NCBI RefSeq assembly: GCF_014633365.1 | Contig: NC_068349.1 | Span: forward strand, 14,894,753 to 14,958,752 | Direction of reading: 5' to 3' | Source: Diospyros lotus | Taxonomy: Eukaryota; Streptophyta; Magnoliopsida; Ericales; Ebenaceae | DNA length: 64,000 bases | Part shown: positions 1-12,982 of the stretch, piece by piece | How positions within the stretch are numbered: position 1 is the first letter of the stretch | Layout of the letters: the number at the start of each line of letters is the position of its first letter | Notes under the pieces: model-generated | What the model saw: only the letters and a program-made list of their open reading frames with translations | Database searches by the model: none | Told to the model about the DNA's origin: nothing | Position numbers and translations under genes: made by a program

Positions 1-39
1 CAATAAAGCCCAACTGGAGGACCAGTTTAAGTGATTTAC

Positions 40-3000
40 CAATGAGTTGTGCTTGTTGTGGAGAAGAGAAGCTAACGCTGCATACAGAGATGCAGTGTAC
101 ATGTTGCCAACTTGCTTTGGTATCAATGTGGTTGGTTGGACCTTCACATCATACAATGGCTTTGCGGCTTGCTGGGTTGCCTGCCATATCATTGGCATTA
201 AGTATTCATCAGCTAGATAATCAAATCAGAGGTAGTACGAATTGATAAGAGCAAAGCATTCATTTGGTTCGATTTACCCTCTAGGCATCATAGCATTGTA
301 TGATTCAATTTGTTTGTCTTATTGGTCAGGAAATTTTTACACACTAGGCATAATGGATTCAAGAGAACATAAATATGGTTTGGGAGTCGAAACAGACCTT
401 CTCAAGATCACGGCTTTGGTAGCTTTCATCCCCAGTTAGAGTTGAAAATGGAGCTAGCTTTTCTTTAGCAGCAGCATCAATAAAGCTGCAATAAAAAATA
501 AATATACATCAAATGGGCAGAAGAATTGGCAACTTAATACGTTTTGCTTTAAAGATATGAAGAGATAAAAGAACCTTGCATTCCTCAAGTAATCATTGAA
601 CAATAACCGTGCAAAACTTTTCTGAACAAGCTGCAGTAATTCAAGTAAAAATCAGCCTTACTACTTTGGAATCAGTCTTACCATTTTGAAAGAGAAATTA
701 TGTTTAGAAGGTTTAGATAAACTACCTTGTTGTATGGTGAATGAAACACAAAATAATCACCATCAGCAACTGAAAATTGCTTGCCCTCCAGTTTCTCATA
801 CCTATACATACACTAACAGTGAGGCATTCATATCGAACAATCAATTCAAGGATATTGAACCTATAACAATGTCTCCTGATATTTTGAAAGCAGCTTACTT
901 ATGGCAGAAACGTTTGTAGCAAGAATCAAGAGCCATGAGATAGCAAGTCTGTGAAAGCTTCCCATCGACAACCTAAATAAGTAATTGTTGCATATGAGAA
1001 TTAAGCTTGACAAACGAGAAACATTCAACATATTAATAAATAAAGATTGCACAACAAACAGCCACAACTCTAGTTCCATTGATACTTCCTTAATGCTTAA
1101 ATTCTGACTTCTTTCTCTGTGCACATAACATCTTACAGAAGCACCAGGCATGGAAGAAAACCATGAGTGTAAAGGATGGGAATATAGAAAGGTATTGCAG
1201 AATTTCCTCCTCTTGACATCAGAAACTTTAGGACAAATTTAAAGAGAAAAATGACCAATAGTGTTTTATGCTGGCAAATGTTTCAAAGAATCCTCTGTTT
1301 TACTGAAAAAATTGTTAGGTAAAACAAGCACAATGATATAAATGACAAGAGATAGCAAGACAGATTGACATATTAGATTAGACTAGACCCCATTCAGGGT
1401 CCATAATTTTGTGTGTTATTCTAGGTTAAGTTCCTTGTAGCAGAATATAGAGCATATAGAATTCCACAGATATTTCTCCACTTGACATGGGGATGCAGAA
1501 CAGCCAGAATTTTGTGCATGTGTGGGTGGGTGGGTGGGTGGGTGTGTGTGTGTGAGAGAGAGAGAGAGAGGGCGAGAGAGAGAGAGAATCAATTTGAATT
1601 CAACATCAATCAAAAGCCAATCTTTGATTGCATCATAAGCCTAAAAGATATTACTCTAGTTAAAGTTATGCTAATAGAACAAATAAAAGATAAAATCTAA
1701 AAAAATAAGAACAAATCAAAATAACTAAATATCCCATCACATGGCCAGAAAAGTACAGCGTGAAGTTCTTTCAGTTTCCAGTTAACATGAAAAACAATCT
1801 TCAGCACAACATGCAGAACATTGAAAACAGTTAAAATCAACTACTAATACTACACATTCCATTTCTGCTGTCATGTTATCCTGCATGGACTTCTGAGTAC
1901 ACAAACAATGCAGTAAAACACCAAAGCCTTATGAAGCAAGATAAAAGTCAATTTATGAGAATTACCGGATATTCACTTGCAAGGTTGGGCTTGTAAAAAT
2001 CATAGGCATGAGACATATGACTTGCCCTGAATTTGCTTTCAAATGCTATAGGAGCATCAGGCCCTATAAGCATGGCAATAGCAGCTGCTCCACCTGTAGG
2101 TCGAGCTGGTCCCTTTGCATAGACCTGTTAAATGAAAAATAATATCCAACTCAGGTAATTGATCAACAATGGCTAATCTTGGTCGTGGTTGTCCCATATT
2201 GCATTGTTCTTATGCTTCAAAATTCAGGCAAGCTTTTATGGATAATCCAAGTTCTAATTGAGAAAATTGTTAAAAATTTAAGGAAATGATCATACCGCAC
2301 TATCCGTGCACACTACAAGTCCATAGCGTCCATCCCATGAATTACTTTCCACCCAATTGACACAGTTGAGTAGAGCTGCAGTTCCTCCATAGCAAGCATT
2401 GGTTGAGTCCACACCTTCAATGTCAGTATTTCCACTTTCCTGGTTGTTTCAAATGAAAAGTGGAGCAGAATAAATGTGGGCAACAGAATCAAAATGAGAC
2501 AAGCTGACTAGCACATCAGAAAATTAGCAAAGTAAAAATTTATGGCCTAAGAAGGAAGGCAGGCTATTTAGAAATGGTCATCCAACCTAAAGACCTCCTC
2601 ATAAAATAGTGAAATGGTGTAGAAAAAAGTTCACAGAACTGAACCTAACAAATATAACTGCCTTATAAATCAGATGTTTTACTGCTAGAGCAAGAAACAA
2701 ATGGGTAAAACTAGTTGGTAATTTGATTTATGCAACCATCTAGTGCCCTTAATCAATAGAGACTCAACCAATAGAGTCACAACCCAAGAATCTAATCACA
2801 CCTTTTCAAACAGCGAGACAGGTGACAATTTCAAAAGAAAATAAAGTCACTAGCATTACAAGAAGGTTTGATACCTCAAATACTTGCATCAGGAAAGTCT
2901 TAATAGACTTGCTCTTGTCTATAACAGTCTCACTGCCAACTTCAAGCCGGCCAATTTGTTTTGGATCAATTTTATACTTCTGAAGGAGGGAAGTAACGGC

Positions 3001-4640
3001 TGTCAAACTGAAAACCATAGAGTTAATAAAATGTGCAAACTATCAAAATATTTATATTTCTAATTATTCAAAGAGCTTCCTATACATACAGAAAGCCAAC
3101 CGTGAATATATCTAAATTAATAGTTCAAGTAACGCAAGATGAAAAAAGGCTACCTTCATGTGTCGAAAGCAAACAGGATTCTACTAAAATTATCATCTTA
3201 GACAAATACAATAAAACAAAATTAGAAACTGAACTACATTACTCCACATGTTAACATGTAACAAAAGTCAGTTATAATCTATTAATTCCAAAAAGATATT
3301 AAGAAAGAGAGATTTTTAAGATCTGAATGATGAGAAAGCAGAAGTATGAATCATTGCGGACTATTGAACTCTCAAAGTACAGCACGAATTTTCTTAAAAT
3401 CATATCAAACATTTATATAAATTTAAGTAGATTAAACAGGGTAGGTTAGTTTCATTTGTTAGAAGGGAAAACAGTCTGTCAAGATATATCTCCATCAAAA
3501 GATCGTTAGAGACTTTAGGCTATGTCACGAACATGTGAAATATCTGAAGCAAAATGAAGTAAAAATTTCATTTTATTGGAAGCCACAAGGACAGCAATGC
3601 TCGGATGAAAATTTCTAACCTCATGGAGATGACATCTTCTACTTCTGTACAGAATGCCATACAATCCTGTCCAAGTCCAATTGTGTATTTCCCTTTGCTT
3701 ACCTCATCATGGACCTCCAAAACTTCCTGTACATAAAACTCAAAGTTAAATCAGAATTTCCATCCATGATGCACTGTCCTCGACATTGTTTATAATTTCG
3801 AAGTATGTAATTAGAAAAGGCCAGTAAGATTTAGAGAAGAAAACAGTTGCAATAGGAACTCCACTTTCACCAGAAGGATGTGAAAATAGAAGTTTAGGTT
3901 GAGGATGAATTTAGTATCATAAACACACGGTCCTAGAAAATAGATCCAGCAGTTAACGGAAGGCCCATGGCTAACAAAAATATCTGAAATTTTTTACTTC
4001 AAACGTGGATCCAATCCCTAACGCCATAAACTACAAATTAATGGTATGCAAAAAACCATATATTCAACTGGAAAATAAAACAAGGCGGCATACAACAACA
4101 GGAACAAATGCCACCGCCACCGCCGCGAAAACCACATAACACATACTATACACGCGCATGCATGCATGTATTGGTGTCCTAAATTTGATTAAGATTTGAA
4201 AATAGGCCATTTCATGGTTTTCCTCACCAAAACATGGAAATCAAGATGGAGAGAGCCTTACAGGGGAGTCTCAAAACATAGTTTCCTCATAGTAAACTTC
4301 CAAATCGTATTTCCAGGTCATCTCAACTTGATTATTCCCAATAGAGAAAAAAGAAATAGTTTCAATTTTCGAAAAAGCTACTTTAACCGGACGGTGCGAA
4401 CAGCCACAAAAGCTTCTGTCCTAAATCCCCAAAGCAGACCTCAATGAGCAAGCAATTGATATGTATTCGTGAGCTAGTGCGTGTTTCGAAATCTCAGGCA
4501 CGGAGAGAGAGGAAGAGGATTTATGATCGAATCAAAAAGCGATGTTGGACAGATGAGAATCGTTTTACCTGCTGGATACAAGTAGGAGGGAAGTAGATTT
4601 CCATGGCGAGAATTCCAACATTTTTCTGCTGCGAAGCCAT
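40..4640 (-). CDS. HMGS: Hydroxymethylglutaryl-CoA synthase, exons 1-10, 3' end beyond left edge
   Basis: Condenses acetyl-CoA with acetoacetyl-CoA to HMG-CoA, the second step of the cytosolic mevalonate pathway to isoprenoids. I placed ten exons by GT-AG borders and unbroken reading phase: 4569-4640, 3620-3726, 2875-3007, 2296-2439, 1966-2124, 899-972, 726-801, 575-630, 398-485 and 40-180. They sum to 1050 nt, or 350 residues. The start ATG at 4640 opens [19 protein letters not shown]. Residues expected for catalysis are present: Glu82 in LEVGSE, the nucleophile Cys120 in NACYGG, and His250 in FHSPYNK. Exon 3 carries [19 protein letters not shown]. Plant family members are about 460 residues, so roughly 110 C-terminal residues lie left of position 1. 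No frameshift or stop was seen in the exons. The family call is firm; the exon borders are read by eye without transcripts. Confidence 0.96.
1521..1587. repeat. Compound microsatellite in HMGS intron 5
   Basis: A run of GGGT units passes into TG dinucleotides and then AG dinucleotides with one GGCG break. It lies in the intron between the exons at 1966-2124 and 899-972. Confidence 0.95.
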
Positions 4641-4803
4641 GTCCGGATTCTCCCCGCCTTTCTCCGCTCTATTTCCCTCAAACTCCCGACAAACAAACAG
4701 ATCAAGACGGAGAGATGCAAAATTGAAGTGAGAAAGTCCTGCAAAATCGGCAAGAACAAGAGTGAGAGCGGGCCGCGTGACAGCCTCACATCCTTCGGTT
4801 GGT

Positions 4804-4811
4804 TATTTATA
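4804..4811 (-). promoter_or_regulatory. Putative TATA box of the HMGS gene
   Basis: Reads TATAAATA on the minus strand, 164 bp upstream of the HMGS start codon. Transcription would begin near 4775, giving a leader of about 135 nt. The placement is inferred from sequence only. Confidence 0.55.
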
Positions 4812-4989
4812 GGGGAAATGAAGTCGCGAACCAAGTCCAGTGCAGGCACCGTGAATTCACAACCCCCAGATACAAGTTTGCCCCCCAATTTCTGCATTAT
4901 TTACATCTCCTGCCACCACCACAAACCGAAGTCCAGTGAAGAGCATCCTGGATTCATTCAGGCCTCGTAATCCACCATGGGAGATGCTC

Positions 4990-7668
4990 CAACGACGGCG
5001 ACTGTCACATTCTTCTCCTCACAGACATTTTATCAATTTCCCCCTTTTTACCATGTTTTCAAAGTTGCCTTCGAACACGTCCTTCCAAAATTTCAAATTT
5101 ATATAACTATTAAAAATATAATCGAGATTTCAAATATTTAAAATAATAATATTTCTAACTCTCTATTTGATAATTAAATATTTTTATAAGCATAAGACTG
5201 TAAATCTTTTATTTAATTTAGTTTATGAAAACAAAAAGGAGATAAAAAGAGTTAAAACTCAAATCAAATCAAATCAAGCATCCGTCCACCGACTGCAATT
5301 TTGTTTTCGAGCATGACAAGGCATTACCATTAATAGAACCTATTAATTAATTTATTAAATTGGTTGATGCACGCATTCACTCTCACCTACCTATCTGTCA
5401 CTCTTTTCTTTTCTTTTTTTCATTTAGAATATCTGAATTTTACCTAACTAATTCTAAAAAACGAGTGACGTTCTTTTCTAATACACTCTAAATAAATTTA
5501 AATACAGATACAATCTATGCACACTTAAAACTAAATATTTGACGTAAATAAATTTGGATGCGACACCAACCCATTGCTCTTATTTCTTCGACTTCCTCAA
5601 CTTTGACTTAACATTCAAAATGCCCCACCCATTTAAATCCACCTGTTTTGGAGGTTATATTAATGTAATTTTCAAATTAAAAAAAAAAAAGAAATTGACA
5701 GCGAAAAGTTGGCTATTTGCAGTGCAGGGAGAGAAATAAAGATTTCAAATAAATGAGCTGAAAAGAAAGTTAATTTTAATATTGTTTTACATAACACAAG
5801 TTTATTGAAATTGCACTAATTATCTTTCCTCTCTATTGTTAACAAGCGATTGGTTAAGTCTCTGTAAATTTAAAAAATGTCCTCCTCCTCCGCTCTTTTC
5901 TAAATACAGAGACATAATCCTAACCAATTGGTAAGTCTTTTGGATGAGCCATTTTTGGCATCAAAACTTTACTTTTCCCATAAGTTCAGATAAACGTTTG
6001 CCTGAAAGAAAAGTCCTTTACGTCTTTCTTTGCTAATTAATAATTAAACGAATTTTTTTATCAACTGTTTTATATTAAATTAGTTATTCTTAAAATTTAA
6101 ATAAGCTATTTAGGCTCCTATGTCTTGAAGAATATATCAAAATATCTTATTTTGATATTATCAAGAATTAATATCATATTTTTCATTAATATTATCAAAA
6201 TATCTAATTTGGTCACATTTTTAAATTATGTCATGTCTTATTCAATTAATTCATCATTTTTAAATTATGTCACTTAATTGAGAACAACATGTCAGAAATT
6301 AATAGTCCATTTAAGTAATAAACTGCTGATAATACATATTTGATATAAATTAAAAGTCTAGACTTAATATTAAAAAAATTAAAAATTTAACATATAATTA
6401 AAAATATAGAAAATATTTATTTTTTATAATTATTAAGTCATGGACAAAAGTCTATTAAAAATTCAAAAGCCTAAAATAGTTTTTTGGACTAAAAGGTATA
6501 AATTTCTCATATGTGGAATTTCATGCAAACACGCAAACTCGATAATTTTAAAATTCAAAAATCTCTTCAAACATTACAAGAAAATAGTAAGTAATTATTC
6601 ATATAGAATTCTAATTTTAAAAGGATTTCGGAATATTAAGATAAACATCATGCATAAAAATCTTTATCTTAATGGGTTCCAAAATGTCATAATCCTAATT
6701 CTAACAAGATTAAAAAAAATCAAGATAAGCGTTCTCTATAATAATCTCAATATCAGATTAATTAAAATTATTTCATATTTATCTATAAATAAACAAACAC
6801 TCATTTTAAAAAATGTACGCCTCTGATACTGGTTTCAATATTACATTTATTATTTTCAGTGTCTAATTTAAGCATTGGAATGTTTGTGCGAAATTCTCTT
6901 TGCGTCCTCTGACTGTTTCTTTTTTGCAAGTTGAAGCGACTTAACGACAATATTTCCATTCAAAATAATTCATCGTTGTATTTATGCAACAACAATAATT
7001 AACCCAAATAAAAATTGGTTGCGTTATTTATGTTGTTTTCATCCCGCTTTTAGTTTTCAATTTTTTAAAACATTAAAAACGTATTTATTTTACTATTTTC
7101 AAAGACGTATTTTCGAAAATAAGAAAAAAAATTATTAAGAAAACCCAAAATAACAATAATTTACCCAAATTATCAATCTTATTACAATCACCACATATTA
7201 AGATCACAAATTTAAGAATTTTTAAAAAAATTAAAATTATTAATTTTTAAAAAATCCAATTCACCTAGAGTATTTTCTGGCAACAGTTTATAAAACAAAT
7301 AATTCTATTACACCTTCCCTTCTTCCATAATAGGGTGTGTAACTTCCATGTTTTGATAGGTAGATGAAAAGTTATTTGACACTAGCTAGTCATGCTAAAA
7401 GCCATTAATTTCACATAGACCTTCAAGCTTTTCCATGATTCATGGGCTTTTTGAATTTGAAATTGCTTTTCAAATTAAGAGGTGAAGGGCTCCTAATATG
7501 CCCAAAGATTACAAGCTATAAACGTCCTTTTCTCAAGCCATCCTTGCCTTCGATCCATCTTAATCAAGCCATCATTGACCTTGATTTCCAACCATGCCTC
7601 TCTAAACCTTTGTCCACCTTAGCTAGTTCACCCTAGTCTTTTATCAAAGGGTAAACTAATTCTACATA
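4990..7668. other. AT-rich intergenic DNA, no gene seen
   Basis: About 2.7 kb upstream of HMGS. It holds many homopolymer and AT stretches and short chance ORFs, for example 6440-6826, whose residues are nearly all Ile, Lys, Asn and Leu. I recognise no domain, RNA or element with clear ends. Confidence 0.6.
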
Positions 7669-8472
7669 AGGAGTGTTTGATACATGAGAAATTTTAAGAT
7701 TTTTGAGAATGTTTGGTTGGAAATCTGTATTCTCATATTTGATACAATTTTTTATAAAAATAATCTTAAGAAATAAGATTTTCAAGAATGATTTTTAAGT
7801 AATTTTTTCAAAAAAAGATTTTCATAGGGGATTGAGAATCCAAATTTCCAATAGACTTGAGAATTTTTTTAACAAAGAAAAACACTAAAACACCTCTTTT
7901 ACGCTTTTATAACCCCATACAAACATATTATATATTATATATATGTAATATATTTATATTAAATATATTATATATACATATATGTATATATATTTATATA
8001 TTATATATTAAATATAAATATATATATATTATAATATATTTATATTATTTATTATAAAATATTATATATATATTAAAATAAATATTCATACAAATATATA
8101 TTATGTATATTATATATATATACACATACATATATATATACATAATGTGTAAAAAAATGACATTTTTTTTACTTTCTAAAGATATTATGGGTCCCAATAT
8201 TTTATATAATAGAAGGAATTTATCAATTTTAAATAAAAAATTAAATAAGGGTAATTTTGAAAAAAGAACATAAATTTTCAAGAATATTACATTTAAACCA
8301 AATATAGGAATGTAAGTTTTCAAAAAAAAAAATACTGAACATTTCTGAAAATGTTTAAAACTAGCCAAACATAGAATTGCATAAATTCTGGGAATCAAAT
8401 ATTTCCAATAACATTCTCAAGAATTATGAATTTCAGAAATTTAAAAACTTCTCCCGTATCAAACGCTCCCTT
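7669..8472. mobile_element. hAT-like MITE with AT-satellite core
   Basis: The left end begins AAGGAGTGTTTGATAC and the right end, reverse complemented, begins AAGGGAGCGTTTGATAC. The inverted repeat continues imperfectly through the shared GAGAATG motif. The core at about 7925-8145 is almost pure TA/TATA repeats. There is no coding capacity, and I could not identify a target duplication, so superfamily assignment rests on the terminal motif alone. Confidence 0.7.
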
Positions 8473-9365
8473 AAAGTTAAATTTCCTAATCCAACTAGGA
8501 TTATCTCTTAGCATTAAGGATTATGTTCAAAAATAATTTAGGATTACTTCTTATAATTTAGTGATTTAACCAGATTTCAATAAACTTAAAAAAAAAAAAA
8601 AAAAAAAACCTTTTCTTTGAAATATTAGGAAGACAATCTTAGGAGACAAAATTAATTTAATCAAATTTGTCTAGAATAACTATTCCTAAACACTATCTAA
8701 TAAGGAGATATAATTATAAACGAATGATTATCTCTATATTACTATAAATAGATGATGATATTTTATTGAGTAAACATTTTTGAAACATGATTTCAAGCTC
8801 TCTTACTTTCCTAGTATTAATCCATGTCTGATTTAAACATCATAATGGTTTTTCTAACTAATCTTGGTTAGTCTCACCTTTCTTTTCTTTTCTTTTCTTT
8901 TTTTTTTTGTAACAGTTTTATCAAATTGTTTGAAGATTAAAGTTTTCCTACCAGCTAGTACGTTTCTTTTGCAAGTGTATTTTGATAGTTAATTTTATCA
9001 TCATCGTCAATATATTTACTGATAATATGAAAAATATATTATTTCAATAAATAATGTTTATATAGAAATGCTAAACTAGCATTGCATTATTGAGGTCAGA
9101 TAATTGGGAGGGTGGGTCCTGTTGTTGGTACAGTAAAAGATTTTAAGAAAGAGTCCAAATAAGTGTGGGTTAAGGGGAAAGGCTCCGTGACGTGGGATCT
9201 CCGACAGCTGCCAAAGCTGGGGATTTATTCAGGGAATGTTCCTTCATCATGTTTTTCTTGCCACCTTTTTTTTTTTTTTTTTTTCTGAAGTTTGATTGAG
9301 ATTTGAGATGCTGCTTTTCAACTTTGATCGAGGCCGAGGTACCACAGCTTTAGCCAAACAATAAA
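8473..9365. other. Intergenic DNA, no gene seen
   Basis: Contains poly-A and poly-T runs (about 8590-8608 and 9268-9284). A less AT-rich patch around 9095-9245 includes an ACGT core in a GTGACGTGGG context. That patch might be regulatory, but no adjacent gene is visible. Confidence 0.5.
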
Positions 9366-9691
9366 ACTTTTTTTTTAATTATTTTTATAAATTTAACAAA
9401 AAAAAATTTAGTAACTATTTTTTTCATATTTAATTTTAACTTTTGAGTTTTGAATTTATTTTAATTTTACATTTTAATTGTCTATTTTAAGACTATTGAA
9501 AATACGTTCTTTTTGTTTATTATATTTTTCGTATTTTATAAATTTTAAATATATTTGTAATGAAAATAACTAAAATGACTTGTTATTTTGAGTCTTTTTT
9601 ATAATTTTTTTTATTTTAAAAATATAAATACGTTTTTATTGTTCTGAAAAATTAAAAACAACTTAAAAATAAAAAAGAGAACATAATCTTA
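9366..9691. mobile_element. Decayed AT-rich transposon, relative of the copy at 58721
   Basis: The interior and right end resemble 58721-59238: a stretch rich in TTTTGAGTTTTGAATTTA, then AACTTAAAAATAA and an AAAGAGAAC terminus. The left terminus is not recognisable, so the start is approximate. Confidence 0.4.
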
Positions 9692-11072
9692 TTTATTGTT
9701 AATTTTTGTTCTTATTTTGTTTATTAACGTTTCAAGTACCCACTTTATCAATTCGATCTCCCTTCTTTTAGTAGTTTAACTTATGTCAATCAACATCACA
9801 CATTTCTATCCTTAAATCAAACTCTAATGACTAATAATCACCCTATTTTTTTTGTTAACCCACCTCAAACAAGTAACCTTACAACCACTTGCATTAAATT
9901 ATTTTATAAGACACTCAACATTTATCGAACACCATTTATAATTATATTTTTTAAATGTTAAGGACAACGCTATTAAATAGAATACTTTGTTTTCTAATTC
10001 CTTTGCACCAAACGATACAAGCTAAACAACGGCGACAAACCCTGAAGGTAAATACATAAAAATGGATAACAAAATGAAAAAACAATCTAAAAGAGTGGTT
10101 GGTTCCAAACTAAACCACCAACCATTCATGGCATTTATTTTCAACTCTCTCTCTCTATATATATATATATAATTAATGGGGAAAATGAGATCAAGTATGC
10201 CAAGGTTGAAGCAATGAATGAGAAAGATGAGCTGACTTGCGCTTGGGATAAGTGAGGAGTAGAAGAAACCAACGTGAATAGGCAGGCATTCACATGAGCT
10301 AATATGACTTTTAAGGTAAACCAAGGCGGCTTGGACATAGAGGCAATTTCAGTCCAAACTTGCAAGCAAATTTGTATGATTTGGCGGGCATTCCATTGTT
10401 CAATTACTCCTCCTTCTGCATGTTCCAATTTCCTGGCCTCCGACCCCCAATAATGCTACATCACAATATGCCCCCTTTTTTTTATTAAAAAAAATGACTT
10501 GAGCCTTGGACTTGGGAGGCTGCAGGGTGGGTCAGACTCATGGTGCCAACAACGTTAAGTCCAAATTGGAGTGAAGTAGAGTGGGTGTTATTTTAAGAAT
10601 GGGTCCTCCTCCTCCTCCTCCTCCACGGGTTGGGACCTGTGATTATTGTGAATGATTGACTTTCGGTCTTCTTCACACAGAAATCATAAATAATAATCTT
10701 TGAAAATTCAAAATCCAATGGCTTTTATTTTCAGTTTTCTAAATCTTAAAGTTGAGTAAATTTTAAGGTGTTTTAACGAATTTTAATATTTAATAATAAA
10801 CTAATATAAGGTGTTTTTTTTAATAATTATTATTTAAATTATATGACAAAAAATCATAAAAAAAAAATAGAGAATCAAATCTTAATTCGATATTCCCACA
10901 CACACACTTGAGATCATGCTTTTGGAATGGATAGCGAGTACACTAATAAAATCCAAAGGCTTGCGGGCGATACTAGGAGTATGTTAAGAATATTTACTTA
11001 AAATAATTGGTATAAATTAATAAGAGGGATGGATCTTAATCACGTGAGGAGGATGGAATTTGAGGAAGGAAA
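9692..11072. other. Intergenic DNA, no gene seen
   Basis: Includes a short CTC/CCT microsatellite near 10606-10624 and a TA run near 10158-10171. Overlapping minus-strand ORFs at 10022-10428 have no family I recognise and are probably chance. Confidence 0.5.
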
Positions 11073-11285
11073 ATGTTATTGATATCTCTTGTATTATATT
11101 TTAAATTAGATAATATATATAAAATGATAAAAATATCTCATTTAAATCAGTGAGACGACATAAAATGATGACACGCATGATTAAAATACTCCTTACTCAA
11201 ATCAGTAAGATGGTACGAAGAATATTTTTATCATTTTATGTGTATTATATAGTTTAAGGTGTACTTCAAATGATATCAATAACAT
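11073..11285. mobile_element. Foldback MITE with about 70-bp inverted repeats
   Basis: The left arm begins ATGTTATTGATATC and runs to AAAATGATAAAAATAT. The right arm is its imperfect reverse complement, ending GATATCAATAACAT. The 213-bp unit would fold into one long hairpin. There is no coding capacity, and the superfamily is unclear. Confidence 0.7.
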
Positions 11286-12982
11286 ACTTTTTTAAAAAAT
11301 TTAATGTGATTTTGATTATAGTTATGGTCATGATCATGGTCATGGTTATGATACTTCAAATTATGTTCTTTAATCTAAGCGCCCACTTGCAATAATAATA
11401 ATAATAATAATAATAAAGAAGGAAGATTTGGAGGGTTTTTAGAAAAAGACATGAAGAAAGTGGAAGTAAATAATATTAATGGGAGTAATGTGTGCAGAAG
11501 GTGGAGCACGTGCACACGTCTCTGCTTTGAACATGCATGCCATGTGAATGTGATACGCAGCAGTCCCTCTCTGCCTGTCCAATCGCTTCTCCCACTTGGG
11601 CCTCCTTCTCACTCCGTAAGGAAAAGGAGAGCAGATGCGGCATTGGCCTTAAAAGCCAAGACCTTCACCCATGCACCCAAAGAATCCCCTCACTTTTTTA
11701 AGGTACAAATAGATTAACACACACAAACACACATTTAAAATGAAATAATAATAATTATAAATGAGAAAATTATATGGAAATTTTTTAAATAATAAGAGTC
11801 TTAAAACACTATAAAATCGCTTTCTTAAAAGCAAAATTTGTCCTCCTTCCATTTTGAATTTATTGTGAGGATTTATCAAATTGTTTTAGTGGATATGACA
11901 AACCCTTTTTGACTTTTACACTCAACAAAAAATGAAGAACTTAAGTTTTGTAATAATAGAAAGTTTTAAATCTTCTTCAACATTGAGGAGACTTATTTTC
12001 AGGTTTTTTTTTTATCTATTTTTAATGTATTCTACATATATTTAACTTCTAAAATTATTTAGATATATATAGATTCGGGTAGTTAGAATTTTGAAAGGAA
12101 ACAATCTTTCAAAATTTGACCGTCGAAGGTATTTTTGAATATCTTAAATATCTAACAACATATTCTTAAAATGATTAATCTCTATATATATATATGTTAG
12201 AACCCTCTAAGTATAATTTTAAGCTTTACTTATAAAAAAAAAGAAAACCAAAAGGGGAAGACATCTCTATTTTCAACCAAAATGGAAAACCATATGAAAA
12301 ATAAATAGATTACCAACAAGAAAATGGAACCAAAAGTCGTATCGAAACCCTCTTCATTTCTGATTCCGAAAGCAACAAAAATATAGAAAGAAACAAATAC
12401 ACAAACTGTTGCCCAATAAGCTCTTAACATGTTGAATTGTGTCCATTTTTAAGCTTTTAAAAATCACAAATTAAATTCTCAGTAGAGTGACTTGGACTAT
12501 ATAATAAGTAGTGGTGTTAATTTGTTCCCCCTTTTCCCAATTTATGTCACGATCAAAGGGCACATCTTGGTTGAGTTATAGAGATGTATGGTTTGAGAGC
12601 TATATATTGAACATATTTAATTCATTCAACTCTACTAGTTGACAAGTACAAAGTTTATGGGCCAGGGCCCCCGATGATATATGTCCATGGCGGTGGGCGG
12701 TAGAAGGTAGGTGTGTGATGTTATTAGGAATTTATTTCTTCTTCCAATTAATGTTTAACTCTCATCACTTCATGCTTGGGGCTATAATTCAAAACCATTT
12801 AGGAGGCCAACTTTGACTCATTGAAATAAATAATTGGAAGTGAAAAAGGAAAAAAGAAAATCAACCTCCGTGGACTAAAAGAAATTTAGTTAAGAAAACA
12901 TTATATCTACCTAACAAAAAAAGAAAAAGAAAAAAAATTGGCTTTAAAAATAAAAAATGTTCAAGTTGAGTCAAAATTTAAT
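11286..12982. other. Intergenic DNA, no gene seen
   Basis: Contains an AAT microsatellite (about 11393-11416) and AT-rich sequence. ORFs at 11451-11717 and 12230-12430 show no recognisable domain. Confidence 0.5.

Noticed and set aside
861..1151. 96-residue minus-strand ORF
   Set aside because: It overlaps HMGS exon 6 in the wrong frame and runs into introns.
4565..4897. 110-residue minus-strand ORF over the HMGS start
   Set aside because: Different frame from exon 1 and includes promoter and leader; exon 1 phase is fixed by the MASQQKNVG start and splice donor.
6440..6826. 128-residue plus-strand ORF
   Set aside because: Composition is almost only Ile, Lys, Asn, Leu, Phe and Tyr from AT-rich DNA; no domain.
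7857..8398. ORFs rich in Tyr and Ile on both strands
   Set aside because: They are translations of TA-repeat sequence in the MITE core.
10022..10428. Overlapping minus-strand ORFs that could be a small gene
   Set aside because: No recognisable domain, no splice or promoter context, and overlapping frames of similar length.
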